A DNA stretch of 64,000 nucleotides. It comes from Acephala macrosclerotiorum. Taxonomy: Eukaryota; Ascomycota; Leotiomycetes; Helotiales; Mollisiaceae. The translations under genes were made by a program, and so were the position numbers. The notes under the pieces were generated by a model. The model saw only the letters and a list, made by a program, of their open reading frames with translations. It searched no databases and was not told the origin of the DNA. This document shows, one piece after another, positions 33,876 to 45,582 of this stretch. Within the stretch, counting starts at the first letter, position 1; each line of letters begins with the position of its first letter. Location: positions 62,001 to 126,000 of the forward strand of contig MU119272.1 in the NCBI GenBank assembly GCA_014904845.1, read 5' to 3'.

Positions 33876-35283
33876 ATGGCTGCCATTAGACCCGAGATAC
33901 CGAAATGGGTTCAACCTCAGACATCAAAGGAGTACTGTGAGTTGTTAATTGGTCGTTCCCATATACATTGTTAGGTATAGACTTCTCACTAATATCAATA
34001 CACTCAGTGGCCTACATTGAGCTTGCGAATCTGGATCTTTCAAAATTTGACGACCTGACTACTCGAAAAGAGCTTGCAAAGGAATTCTTCACGGCCCTTA
34101 CGACTACTGGATTCTTCACAATAACAAATCATGGCATTTCAAAAGAAGACTGGGACCAGCAGATGGACCTTGCCCATGCAGTGATGGCAATGTCGTCGGA
34201 AGAAAAGAAACCATACGAGGGTGGACAATTTACCTCGCACTTGCTTCTAACTTGCCTAACAAAATCCAGTGTCCCGCGAAGATGACAGCAAAGGCATCTA
34301 CTGTGGCTTCAAGATCGCTGGAGGGCCCGGCTATCACAGAGCAGTAAGCATATTGCAGGCCTACTCGACCTTCAGGTGCTGACCATTCAGGTCGATTGGT
34401 TCAACATGCTTCTGAATGACAAAGTTCCCAACCGCAAAGTACCTCCAGTCTTGGAACCCTACATGCCAGAAACTCGGAATATCATGTATCACGTTCGTGA
34501 TGTTGTGCTGTACAAACTCTTGATTCTCCTCGCTATGAGTCTAGAGCTGCCTGAAGAAAAAGTGTTAGCAACTCACGCGCGAGGGGAATGTTCTTCTGAA
34601 TACTATAGATTCGTAAGAGAATATTGAAGACGTCGAATTGAAGATTCTGATTGTGATGTAGAGTGGATATTCTCCGTTGACGGCGGAAGAGAAGATCAAA
34701 TCTCGTGGTCTTTTCATGCCAGGGCATGCTGATTGGGGAACCTTCTCTATTCTCTTCTCGCAGACCATCGCAGCCCTGCAAGTCCTCGACTACCAAACGG
34801 GAACTTTCAAGTGGGTTGAGGTGAATTGAATCCCATGTAGCGGCAAGAAATCCTGTCACTAAACATTTCCAGCACATCCCATACGCGCTCATTGTCAACG
34901 TCGGTCAAGGACTCGAACTCCTCACCGGCGGCCTCTACAAAGCCACAATACACCGCGTCGTCACACCTCCTACGGACCAAGAACACGAATTACGCGTAGG
35001 ACTCTTCTACTTCTCCCGCCCGAACGACGACTATATGATGCTGCCAATGGCTGATTCCCCGGTGCTGAAGCGACTTGGTTTTGACAAGCAACTTGATCCT
35101 GAACATACATTCAACGCTACGGAATTCTTGGAAGCAAAGAAGCACGGGTATATGAAGCCAGACTTCGATACCGACAAGCCGAAGGATGCGACTCATATTG
35201 ATGATTTTAGGAGTGGTGATAGGTACGAGGTGGCCAAGCCACTTGTGTCGTATGGCCCTGGGACGGGGATCAAAGTGCAGTAA
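33876..35283 (+). CDS. 2-oxoglutarate/Fe(II)-dependent oxygenase
   Basis: Six exons (33876-33936, 34008-34220, 34270-34343, 34391-34612, 34662-34820, 34873-35283) give 379 residues. This is the isopenicillin N synthase-like group. The DIOX_N region contains FFTALTTTGFFTITNHGIS; the iron ligands are HADWGTF (His and Asp) and the distal His in HRVVTPP; an Arg before VGLFYFSRP is placed to bind 2-oxoglutarate. The enzyme would hydroxylate or desaturate a small molecule in the cytosol. It closes the eight-gene metabolic block and is divergent from the permease. The C-terminus is longer than usual (DKPKDATHIDDF...). The substrate is unknown. Confidence 0.9.
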
Positions 35284-36411
35284 GGAGTGCTGTGAAAACG
35301 TAACGAATAACCTCCACTCAATGATGAAACATCTGCTTCGCGATTTTCTACCTCGTTCATACTATCTCAATGATTGCTTTTGCAGCATCACCCCCCTTTA
35401 TGGCTTAGAAACGAGCCTCTAAGCTTAGCGAGCCTCCGCATTGAAACGCTTCCTTCACTTTCAAATAACTCAAGCTTCAAGATTCAAACACTAAGAATTC
35501 TCTTGCTCGTTTTTTATTTCGAGATTCAACTTTCGAAACATATTGTGGTCTCTATGGCTGACTTGGCATTCTAGAGCCTGCGCTTTTGCGCACTGATCAG
35601 AATTGTGCCGTCCTTTATCGCTTCGCGGAAATATGATATCTCAGCCCAGCTCCCTTCACCAAAATTTCTCCAGCTTCTCAAACATCAGCCTTTGCAACAA
35701 TTCACACAAAGCTTACTCTGCCTCGCCTTTCGCGGCTCTCTCTCATTCTGTTCCGCTGTGCGACATTGCCATGATCACATTCACCACGAAACACTTCTGA
35801 AGTTTTTGCCTTTCGGCGAGCAGGCCAAGAAAACCGTCGAATCCCGATTTCTCAATCCTCGGGACATCATGGCATTTCTGCGGCTCTCCAACCCCTTTTC
35901 CAAACTCCAAGTGAGCCAAGTCTACGGCGCAGCACAGGTTTAAATGTTTTTTCGACCTCGGTCAAACCGAAAGAAAATCTTGATGCCTCAGCCTCCTTTT
36001 CAGTGGTTCTCCACGTGATCCGAACTCCGCTCCACTGTCCGCGCGTTCATGCGAAGAAACAGGCTAGAAACAGCAGAAAATAGCACCACCCATGGCGACA
36101 ATGATGAACTATCTCCTTTTTAACAGTTTGATCTCCAACACTTTAATGCAAACCTATCAACCAGCCCTATAGATGTGGTGGCTGAGAGCCTCACAGGCCC
36201 TCACTGCACCCAAACTGGTAAGTCATTTCCAGGGCATTCGCGTCACGAATCGTGTACACATGTCTGGATTTAATGATGTTTCTCTCCTCTTCTGTTGTCG
36301 TCGTCGCATTCGTACCTTCGTTTCGTCCGGTCTTGTTACGCGTTCAGGTGTTCAAAAGTCATTTGAATTTCTATTTTGCGATCATCTTCAATTGGCACAG
36401 AACAAGACAGC
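35284..36411. other. Intergenic, possible 5' exon of next gene
   Basis: No firm gene. An ATG near 36270 starts MFLSSSVVVVAFV, which would suit a signal peptide for the gene at 36412, but the splice could not be fixed. The segment around 35410-35455 resembles, in inverted orientation, 38395-38455 (shared AGCCTCT, TTAGCGAG and CGCTTCCT words), a faint dispersed repeat. Confidence 0.3.
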
Positions 36412-37632
36412 ATGAGTTCTCCTGGTGGAAGCAACCAGCAAGGCGGGGCTGGAAGCTCGAATGGAGGCTCGGGAGGTCAAGGGAATCAGGGTAATCCTGC
36501 TCAAGCAACAACTACGACAACTTCCCAAGGATATGCGACATCAACTCAATCGCCATTCTCTTCATCGACACAAACAAGCCCTTCGAACCCAACGTCCACA
36601 TCGTCTTCCTCACCCAGTTCGAATAAGACCGCCATCGCCGGAGGGGTTGTTGGAGGGATCGCAGGGCTACTGGTGTTGGCATTAATAGGGATATGGTTTC
36701 TCAATCGGAGGAAGAAGAGACAAAACGCGGTGAAGAATGGTACTGTACAGCCAGTCACTTATGCGGGTCTCAATTCCTCTTTCGCGGGCGTCCCATTTGG
36801 CCACAATCGGAACGAAAGCAACCATGACGGTCTAACACCAAGACCGTTGCTTGGTTCAAGCCCGCACTCGTCCCAGCACCCAGACATCGAAATGAGAGGA
36901 GGCAACCATAGCCCAGCGGAAAGCGACATGTTCCTACCAACATACGCTGAGAGCCAAGCTGCAATGTCTGTGAGAGGAACAAGCACGCTTGGGCGATTGA
37001 GCACAGCTCACAGTGGTACACCATCCACCAATGTCTCCCCACTGAGCACATCAGGCACACGCACACTACACAACATGACGCCAGACCTAGACCTGGACCT
37101 GCCTCCTATGCCACCACTTCCCCAAACGGCCGCAGCACGCGACACAATGGGTTTCCCAATTGACTCTCCCGGATTTCCTTCGCCAGGATTTCCATCGCCT
37201 GGCCTCGCATCACCTAGAATGGCATCGCCAGGCTTCGAAACCATCCACCTCCAACCCGAAATCCCTCTCCCCATCATTTCTCCAACACCCCGGCACCCCC
37301 TAGTCCAACAAGACTCCCTAGAACGCCAAGTTCGAGCCGGTATGATGCCAACCGATTCTCCCGAACCCTTACAAAACATCAACCCGAATCGATTACGAGT
37401 TCTCAGCCAGGAGATGCCGAGGGAAAGTCCCATTTTGGGATTGAATAGTGTGACGATTCAGCAGCCGGCTGTAGCTGGACCGAGTAGTTTGAGTCTGAAT
37501 ACAGGAAGTGGGATTGATAGGCATGCAAGTCAGAGGACGGTGAGCAGTATGGGTAGTATGCCGCCTGTGGTTAGTGACGCTGAGTTGGAGTCTTTAGGGG
37601 TGGGAGTGAGGCCTCTTCAGTTGAAGAGGTAG
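36412..37632 (+). CDS. Single-pass membrane protein, Ser/Thr-rich ectodomain
   Basis: From the ATG at 36412 the protein has 406 residues. A Gly/Ser/Thr-rich region of about 65 residues, rich in potential O-glycosylation sites, is followed by one membrane helix (AIAGGVVGGIAGLLVLALIGIWFL) and a stop-transfer RRKKR. A long, probably disordered cytosolic tail contains a PGFPSPGFPSPGLASP repeat. This is the layout of fungal wall-stress sensor or axial-budding-like proteins, but no sensor ectodomain such as WSC is visible. A signal peptide is missing in this model and probably sits on an upstream exon near 36270. The function is therefore only a general cell-surface guess. Confidence 0.65.
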   Translation: MSSPGGSNQQGGAGSSNGGSGGQGNQGNPAQATTTTTSQGYATSTQSPFSSSTQTSPSNPTSTSSSSPSSNKTAIAGGVVGGIAGLLVLALIGIWFLNRRKKRQNAVKNGTVQPVTYAGLNSSFAGVPFGHNRNESNHDGLTPRPLLGSSPHSSQHPDIEMRGGNHSPAESDMFLPTYAESQAAMSVRGTSTLGRLSTAHSGTPSTNVSPLSTSGTRTLHNMTPDLDLDLPPMPPLPQTAAARDTMGFPIDSPGFPSPGFPSPGLASPRMASPGFETIHLQPEIPLPIISPTPRHPLVQQDSLERQVRAGMMPTDSPEPLQNINPNRLRVLSQEMPRESPILGLNSVTIQQPAVAGPSSLSLNTGSGIDRHASQRTVSSMGSMPPVVSDAELESLGVGVRPLQLKR

Positions 37633-37690
37633 ATATTGGTGAGGAGATATCGACCTTTGAGGATACAAGACAGGAGAAGAATCTAACGTT

Positions 37691-37801
37691 CAATCTCCCA
37701 GCCTTGCTAAGACTTTCTCAGTCCATGAGCGGGTTTTGAGGACAAGATTAGATGACAAATTAGTGCAGCTTGTAGGGTGTCCAAGCTAGGCTGGGAGATT
37801 G
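37691..37801 (+). repeat. Inverted repeat in the 3' region
   Basis: CAATCTCCCAGCCT at 37691-37704 is exactly complementary to the end of 37781-37801, with a 69-nt loop, starting 58 bp after the stop codon of the preceding gene. It could be a 3' UTR stem. Confidence 0.5.
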
Positions 37802-38911
37802 GAATGGGTAAGGATGATAGTAATGAGAGAGGCTTGCATGGCATATAATAGCAAAAGGCGTTGGGGAATTTCCTTTGTCATGTCGATACCCAAATTTGTA
37901 GATCTTACCATAGTACAAACACAGCCTAGTCAGGAAGAATTTCAGAAGTTTCAGATACCTCAATTGTTCCATTTCTGAAAGTCCCTAACATCTCAGGACA
38001 TTTCCCACGCACCAGTATCCGAAGCAAACTCGTGTACAAAAAACAAGTCCCAGAGCTCGCATCAATACCTGAAAAACTCCTCCCAGTCAAACACTCGAAT
38101 GTCCCACCCAGACCAGTACATTCGAAATGACTCTGCCCACCTCAAAGCTTCATTTCCTGACTAAACTTACTAGCACCCAACCCATACAACTTAATCTCAT
38201 TAAGAATATAGTTATACTCCATTCCCTGTAAGCAGCCAGTAAGCAATGAGAGGTACTAAAAAAAATACGTTCGTGTGACATATCTTACAAGGACTACCAA
38301 CATCTGGAGTTTTCTGGTTCGTGGGTCTGTTCTGTTGTATCTCGAGGTTGTAAGGTTGTGGTTTCAGATCGAGGGAGACGCGTTGAGACGCGGTCTTTTT
38401 GTAGACGGTAGGAAGCGCTTTGAACGAGCCTCTTCCTCGCTAACGTTAAGAGGCTAAAGCATCTTGCTTAGGAGGGAGACATATTAGCCGTAGCCTCCGA
38501 GCCTCGAAGGAGGGACGCCAGAGAACGAGGTGAGGACTTGGGTACGCCCATATCCCCATGCCTCCTTGTGGCTCTTTGGCAGAGCAGAATTGCTAAGCAC
38601 AGAGAGAGGGTTTGAATCTGAAAATATATAAGGCAAGAATTGTTCTGTGAAGTCCAGTTCTGGACTTGGTGCAGAGGACATAGTTATATAGATGATGAAG
38701 TACCGAAAAGCAAAGATGATATTTGTTATAAGCTCAATCATAATTACAAGGCTTCTTTACTGAGACCCAAGAGGCCAAACCGAAGAGGGATTGCAAAGGT
38801 CGATATGTTTGCTTCGACTATGGCACTTGCAAAGACGACTTAACAATCGAAGTAGAATACAATTACAATCGAATCGACAGGCAATAAGTGTTTGTCAACA
38901 ATTCAATTCTC
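37802..38911. other. Intergenic, no gene recognised
   Basis: Only short frames without supporting signals, plus the faint inverted dispersed repeat near 38395-38455. Confidence 0.5.
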
Positions 38912-40301
38912 CTATTGAAGTTTCCGCATATGCTCTAACACAGCTCTAATACCAGGATCCAGGTCCTTCAACTCTAGTATCGGCTCCGTCCACGCTCTTG
39001 TTTTCTTCGCAAGCTCTGCTTTGTCCTTTGTCTTCCCCATCGATTCCTTCAGTCGAGCCAACGAAGTTCCCAGGGCCACAGCAAACTCGGCAGAGAGCGG
39101 ACTGATCCCAACTATTGGCTGTCTGGTGAAGGAATTGCAGGTACATGGGTCGATTGGATATAGTTCTACCATAGCGTCGAGAACATGCTGTAGGATTGTC
39201 GACAGACATCGAACTTGTGAGAACATAGCAAACATGTCGAAGAATGCGTCCGCGGCTGAGGCACAGAAGAAAGGTTGCTTACGAGCAGCATCAAAGATGG
39301 CCAACGGGATAGCACCATTCAGTGCTGGTGTAGTCATAGGGTCTTTGGTAGCTTCTGAATCCACCTCGACTTTTTCGATCATGCTCGAGCGTATAGAGTT
39401 GGTCTTAAAGTCTGGGATAGCAATCATGTCCTCTGAAGTTGTGAAGCCAGTGTCATCAGCACCCTCGTCAATCTCCATCGTATCTTGCTGGGTATCTTCC
39501 ATATCCAGACCAAGAATTTTCCTCCGTATTGCAATCTTGGCCAGGTATATCATTTCGAGTTTGGCGTACTCAATCCAAAGATCTTTGCTCGTTGTACAGA
39601 ATCGTGTGCCTCTCTGCATATAACTCCTAGCACCATTCATATCCGCTTCCGACTCCAGGGTCCATCTCGCAGCATAGAGCCATAGTTCTGACTTCGTGGG
39701 ATGCAGTCTTATGGCGGCCGTGAGAATGGTCTTGAATTTCTTGTTCGCCTTTGCTGTCCTAGCATATTCCAGATATGACATCCATAATGCGACATCTCCA
39801 GGATGTTTCTTCGTTCCTCGATCGAAGATGTTGAATATCCTCGCTTGACCACTATGCGTTGTGCTGCCTTTTATTCGTAATCGTTTGCATCGCTTCTGTC
39901 GTAGTGTCTCTAGGCCAATTTCCCATGCTGCATATCGGGCAAAATCCACGGGTTGCGAGCCTCTTGCAAGGACTTTGTGTTCGAAGTCGGACCTCTTCTT
40001 TACTAATGTTCGGATCTCGTCCTGTGGTCAAATATCAGCATGAACTACATTTCGTAAATACAGTAGAAGCAAATAGTAATTCGAAAATTCAGAAGTGCAC
40101 AGAGTGCTTGGTGTATCGCCATAACACGGTTCTTGAGGCCGCTCAGTAACACGGACCAATGTCGTTCATCATGAAGTATTGTAGGTTGAATAGTTCGAGG
40201 GATATGCATACCTCGGTAAATATCTTCTTCTCTTTGAATTCCTGTAATTGGGGAACAGCCTGTTCTAAGTAGAACCGTGCTTTGTCACTTGTGCCAGACA
40301 T
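38912..40301 (-). CDS. UTP6: U3 snoRNP / SSU processome protein Utp6
   Basis: Exons 40212-40301 and 38912-40021 give 399 residues. The N-terminus is the conserved Utp6 start (MSGTSDKARFYLEQAVPQLQEF), followed by DEIRTLVKKRSDFEHKV and VDFARYAAWEIGLETLRQKR. HAT repeats follow (HPGDVALWMSYLEYARTAKANKKF, HPTKSELWLYAARWTLE, TTSKDLWIEYAKLEM). In yeast the protein belongs to the UTP-B part of the 90S pre-ribosome and is needed for 18S rRNA maturation in the nucleolus. The single intron is 190 nt, far longer than most introns in the window, and contains a C/D snoRNA. A host gene and guest RNA that both act in ribosome synthesis is a common arrangement. Confidence 0.92.
40022..40211 (-). ncRNA. Intronic C/D-box snoRNA, U18-like
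   Basis: Coordinates are those of the host intron; exact RNA ends are not determined. A C box ATGATGA lies at 40166-40172 (minus), then the guide TTGGTCCGTGTT at 40148-40159, one base, and a D' box CTGA at 40143-40146. The guide is complementary over 12 nt to the conserved 25S/28S rRNA sequence AACACGGACCAA, the known target of U18 (positions Am649/Cm650 in yeast). Vertebrate U18 has nearly the same word, CATTGGTCCGTGTT, before its D' box. Candidate final D boxes (CTGA) are at 40089-40092 and 40035-40038. A clean terminal stem was not identified, so the 3' limit is uncertain. Predicted role: rRNA 2'-O-methylation. Confidence 0.75.
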
Positions 40302-40695
40302 TGTGAAAGTAGCAGAATAGGATATGTTCTTCGCGAACAGCAATTTTGAGGATTTATTTATTTTCTGCCGAGTCTAGCCAAATGCAGGCGGTCAAGAGTC
40401 GTTCTTGCTCTAGCTCAATTCGGATGTATATTTCTCCGAGTCCGTAAGGCGCTTACCGTAAATAGCCAGAAGCTCTCGGGCCGTTGTTTTGTTTTATGCG
40501 TGGCTTTGGTGGCCCTGAGAACAAAAGCCTCTTTTATGGGGACCATGCTCCCACTCGTCACCTCGGACCTCCGCGTGTTCTGTAAGCAACAAATTCACCA
40601 ACTTCAGTTCATGTCAATCTCTGAATATTCACTATCCGCCCTCTCCGGATCCTCGAATGCCGTTCCTTTGGATGTGAAATCTTTCCCTGATCGCA

Positions 40696-43600
40696 ATGGC
40701 ACCCAAATTCAAGGACGGCGACGTCGTGCTCGCCTTCTCTGGTAAATGGGTGTCCTGGGCTCATACAGCTATCGCATACGGTGCGTAAGCTTCTAGATGC
40801 AAAATTCCATAAGCTGACCTCTTATGCAGCGGCTTTCCTCAGCGCTCTCATTGTTGGGGTCTCTCTGCATTACCACAAGATTGTACAGAACGAACATTAT
40901 GGATACCCTGACGAATGGTTCCCCTCGGTTTCTGCGACAATTGGCGATCGATATCCAGAACGCTCGTTCTTCATGATCTTCATTGCGATCACTTCGGGTA
41001 GGGAAGCTTCCTAAGGCAGAAGAATATCGATTGATGACATACAGGTCCTCGATTTGCTCTCGTCGCATTATGGTACCTCCTCACAGCTCGGCCGAACACG
41101 ACTCTACCGAAATTCGTAGCCTTTATGGGCGTGTTCCGAACACTTACTTGTGGAGGTTGGACATATGTTACATCCACGGATGATCATGATTGGCATGACA
41201 TATTTATGATATCATATCTGGTAGCTACGTTGCCTTGGACGTTGGGATGTCTGGCATTGAGCCCGAACAATGCCAGAGCTGTTAAATATCGAAAATACTT
41301 AGCCTCGGCCTTCTTTGGAACCCTCATACCCCTCATCTATTTCTTCATCCAACACAAAGTCCACAAAGTAGCAGGAGGTAAGGTCAAAAAGGGTATATAC
41401 TGTTTCTAAGCTAATCCCGTATAGCATACACCATTTATGCTTTCTTTGAATGGGCGCTGATCTTGTTTGATGTGGCTTTTGACGCTGTTACTGTTCTTGA
41501 TTTTGACACCTTCGAGTTGGTTGTGAAGGATGTTAAAGGATCGAGTAAGGGGTACGTCCATTAGCTTCCGAAGTAGTCTTGTAAAATATGTGTTCCATCG
41601 ACAATGCATAATTATGAACTATTCTAAATGTTTTCTGGCGTAGAAAGAACAAGATGGTAGCCGATGCTGTCCTCCAAAAAGAGTATGTGATCATTGATCC
41701 TTCCCACCCTATCATTCGCTAATGATTTTTCCAGGAAAGAAAAGCAAGTTGGTCAGGTGTTTGGCCAGGCATTCTCATGGGCAGAGGGAATTGATGCTGT
41801 GGCTGATGTCTACAATGGAGTGCGTCCACTGGATCTGCTCGTTGAACTCATGCTAATAGATTGAAGTTCGTCTTCTGGTCGATGTTGACATCTTTGGGAG
41901 TCCTCGTATGGTGTAAGCACGCCCAAAGCAGTTCTAAGTAATTCCTTACTGACAGCCCTAGACTTCCCGCTATGGCACATGGGTATTTCTGGCTACGAAG
42001 TGATGGTTATGTCAACAGTCTCGCCCTTCTTACTCGGCATACCACCTCTGCGCTCATTGATTATCAAGAATCTCCGCGCCTGCCACTTCTTGTCTCTGGT
42101 AGGTTTGCTTGCATATCAGGTTACCGACCCGGCCAATCGTCTCTTCACTGTAGGTTTTGCAGTATGGATGTCGTGTTTGTCATGGGCTGGGACTTGGTAC
42201 TCGGAAGCTGGCCAACCTGGTCGATTGGAAGCGAAAATTTGCGCGTGGGTTGTTGGATTGATTGCATCTAGCGTCGTCAAGTTTGCGTGGCAGACCAGCA
42301 ATCCCATCTGGCCAATATCGCACGCTTCAAATGGCGGATGGAATGGTACTGGACTCGTCCTTGCTATTCTGGCTGTGCTACGATCGACACGCAAAGCTCC
42401 AATTGCTGGAAGCGAACTCGCCATCCAAGGGCGCAAAGAAGGATCATCAGTTCTGGCTGGACTAGGTATAGCTGGACTCTTTTTCGGCCTCCATTCACTA
42501 TTGTCAGACTCTAGCACGATGATTCTCTGGGTCTGGGAGGGGTACCCAATCAGAGGTCCCATTTCTGCACCTCACGGTTCTTACACGATTGCAGCTATGG
42601 GTGTTGGTTTAGCTCTTGGGCTGTTTAGCGAAGGCATCGCTCGAGGCTGGGCATTCTACGGAATCGGCTGCGTCGGTGCGGCTATGGTGACCCTTTACAA
42701 CAACTGGAAGGGCTACTACGGCGCATTGCTCCTGACAATCTATCTCACGGGTTCTTCTGTCCCTCTGATTGGTTCAGCAGCAAGAAAAAGCCCCGCCAAA
42801 ACATTTGGCGTTGGCTTCTTGGTCTATAACTTCATGGTCTTGTTCCATGTCTGGGTCGTCGCCTATGCCTTCGTTCCAGGTGGACCTCTCGTCCGTGAGC
42901 ACACTGATTGGGTCATGACAGCAACGATGCTACTCATTGGATGTGGTGTCTTCGCGTCAGTCTCCTCGACTCCAGCTGCTCAGAAAAAGCGCTTGAATGC
43001 CTACCTCAACTCTCGCAGGCAACGATCCTACTACCTCTACGTTCTAGGCTTCCTCCAATTAATGTCGGTCGCGATCGCGTATCTCCGATTCCCCACATAC
43101 GACTATGTGCCTTATCACAAGGACGACAAGATCCTCACCGCAGGTATTTGGACTATTCATTTCTCGCTTGACAACGACATGTGGTCCTCAGAGTACCGAA
43201 TGCGAGACGTCATCAAAGAACTTGAGATAGATGTTATTGGCCTCCTAGAGTCAGATCTCCAGCGCATTATCATGGGCAATCGGGACACCACACAGTTCCT
43301 GGCTGAGGATCTCGGCATGTATGTCGACTATGGACCAGGACCAAACAAGCACACTTGGGGATGTGCTCTGCTATCGAAATTCCCTATTGTGAACTCAACA
43401 CATCACTTACTTCCATCGCCCATCGGCGAGCTGGCACCAGCTATCGAAGCGACGCTCGATGTGTACGGAGAAATGATTGACGTCTATGTCTTCCATTCCG
43501 GCCAAGAAGAAGATCCGGAAGACCGAAGACTGCAGACGGAGTATCTGTCGAAGCTCATGGGTGCATCTTCCAGACCCTCGATATTGCTTTCATACTTGGT

Positions 43601-43943
43601 CACAAGACCATTGGAGGGCAACTACAACACCTATGTCTCCGAAACGAGCGGCATGCACGATATCGACCCTAGCGACTGGGACCGATGGTGCGAATACATC
43701 CTCTACAAGGGACTGAAGCGTACAGCATATGCTCGAGTCTCCAGATCAACCATCACAGACACCGAAATCCAAGTCGGAAAATTCCTCATCGGCGAGAAAG
43801 AGAACCCCGACGCCGAAATACGGAACGCAAGAATCAACGAAGACCAAGTCCCCGAAGGAATGCGATTCCCGCAAATGTTCCGAGGCGAAGGTGTTAGAGG
43901 TCACAAATACCATGTCTTCGATGAGCCAAGATACTACGCTTGA
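40696..43943 (+). CDS. CWH43: Cwh43: GPI-anchor lipid remodelling protein
   Basis: Eight exons (40696-40780, 40830-40997, 41045-41377, 41425-41551, 41644-41682, 41735-41819, 41867-41912, 41962-43943) give 954 residues. The N-terminal third is a Frag1/DRAM/Sfk1-like multi-spanning region ([24 protein letters not shown]). Further spans follow, with [28 protein letters not shown]. The C-terminal part resembles an endonuclease/exonuclease/phosphatase fold ([50 protein letters not shown]). In yeast the protein exchanges the diacylglycerol of GPI anchors for ceramide in the ER and affects wall integrity. One intron uses an AAG acceptor (41866). Length and domain order match the family. Confidence 0.95.
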
Positions 43944-45582
43944 GTATCGTAATAGAGAGAAAGAGCATAATTTCCTTTGTTGTATATGGAGGCGGGCATA
44001 GCTTGGGTGGAGCATTTGCCATTACGCATTATTGATAACTTGAGGTGAAGCAAGATGAGGATTGTATGATAAATATGATGGTGGGGACTTGATTTAGCGT
44101 GCGTTGCACATTCGGGCTGAGGCTCACGAATATATGGAAATCGCTCTACTGTACTCTGGCCTGCTCGTTTGAGAATCGGCGTCTGTGATGAGATCGTTTG
44201 GGCTTCATTTCCTGGATCGTAGCTACCCTGCCTGTCTCCTACTCCGCAAGTGCGGCACTCACAAAACTTAATAAGATGTTCTTTCTATTCCGGCCACTAA
44301 GCCTTCCCACCCAAAAAGAGGTGGGCAAAATAAGGTCAAAAGAGGACGATTTTGCTCGAGCAAAACTGAGGCGATCAAAATCAGTGTGCAAAATCAGCGG
44401 TGGGCAAAATCGCGTCCAAAGAAGGTGATTGTGCCCAGCCAGATCTGGCCAGTCACTCGTACCATCAGAGACATCAGCGCTGCCCACGCCTCAAGACCAA
44501 ATAAAACATTTCCATACTCTCCCCGCCAATCCCAGAGACCCTGAAAGTAATCAGATGCCAAGTGGCCAATGAATCTGCCTACAGATTGACGGAGGGTATT
44601 GTCAAAAAGAAGCTTATTTTAGCGGTCGATCAGTCGATGATCTTGTTAGCCGAGAAAAGGGATAAAGCCGAGGTCAGGTCGTCGAAACAAAAGTTACCTT
44701 CATCCATTTTGTAAAAGATACATAACTTTTGACTTCAGAAAAACACATTATTCTGAGTTTACGCGATCTCTTGCACCAATCTGAGCATTTTAATGTTTGT
44801 TTTTGGTAATATCTTGGTGTAGAGAAATCTGCTAGAAGCGCCGCGAACTCCGTACAGCCGGATCTAGTATCTTCTTGACAAACGCCAAATGCATACCAAC
44901 ATTCGCCTTACGGCAGATTGGAGGTCTATCAAATCCTAAATTTAAGCTCATGTCCTCTCGGGTCAGATCTTCGCCTTGCATGCAGAGCTAGGGGAAGTTG
45001 GCTGCCCAAGTTTCACTAGCCGTTGTTAGTTGGAGCTCTGGAGCACATTGAGTAATCAGCGAGTCAGTCATGTCAGTTTTTATTGTTTCATTGGGACATC
45101 TGGGGCACGCCACGAAGTCTTAGGAGACCAGAAAATCGTTGTGGATTTGAAATCATACACAACCCGACCGAATTCGCGGCCGCAAATTAAAGTCAGCGGC
45201 TGAACATGTTGAGACTTGTATCTGCCGGCCCAGCACTATTTCCTCCATTCAATGGGCTCGTCGAAGTACCGTTATGGTGTCTCCTTTGAGCATGTTGTTT
45301 GATACAGTTTGACCCCTCGTCTCCGCTCTGGCCTCGCCAAGGCTTTCATGACTTGCAGACGAAAGTATTCCCATGACATTCCTAGACATCCAGGTGAAGT
45401 TGTAGGAGTCGAGGATCTACATTTGAGACTCTAAGGGCTTGCTTCCTCAGACTATGTGATAATTTGAACTATTTATAGACGATCCAGCTCTGTTCAGTCG
45501 TATCCTACTGTTGTGTATAAGAAAGAGTTCCCGCCTCCTGCTCTCAGGATAATCGAATTCGCAACCACCCAAACATTTCAAG
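43944..45582. other. Intergenic with a degenerate short repeat and a TATA box
   Basis: GGTGGGCAAAAT followed by a related 26-base stretch occurs at 44320-44357 and 44399-44436. TATTTATAG at about 45470-45478 is a good TATA box about 105 bp upstream of the peroxidase start. No gene was seen. Confidence 0.5.

Noticed and set aside
16836..35283. The block as a nicotinate (hxn) cluster
   Set aside because: A C2H2 regulator and a 2OG oxygenase are shared with hxn clusters, but no molybdenum hydroxylase or cyclic-imide hydrolase is present.
11533..43943. AUR1 and CWH43 as a linked sphingolipid/GPI unit
   Set aside because: Both touch ceramide metabolism, but they are 28 kb apart with unrelated genes between, so chance linkage is the simpler view.
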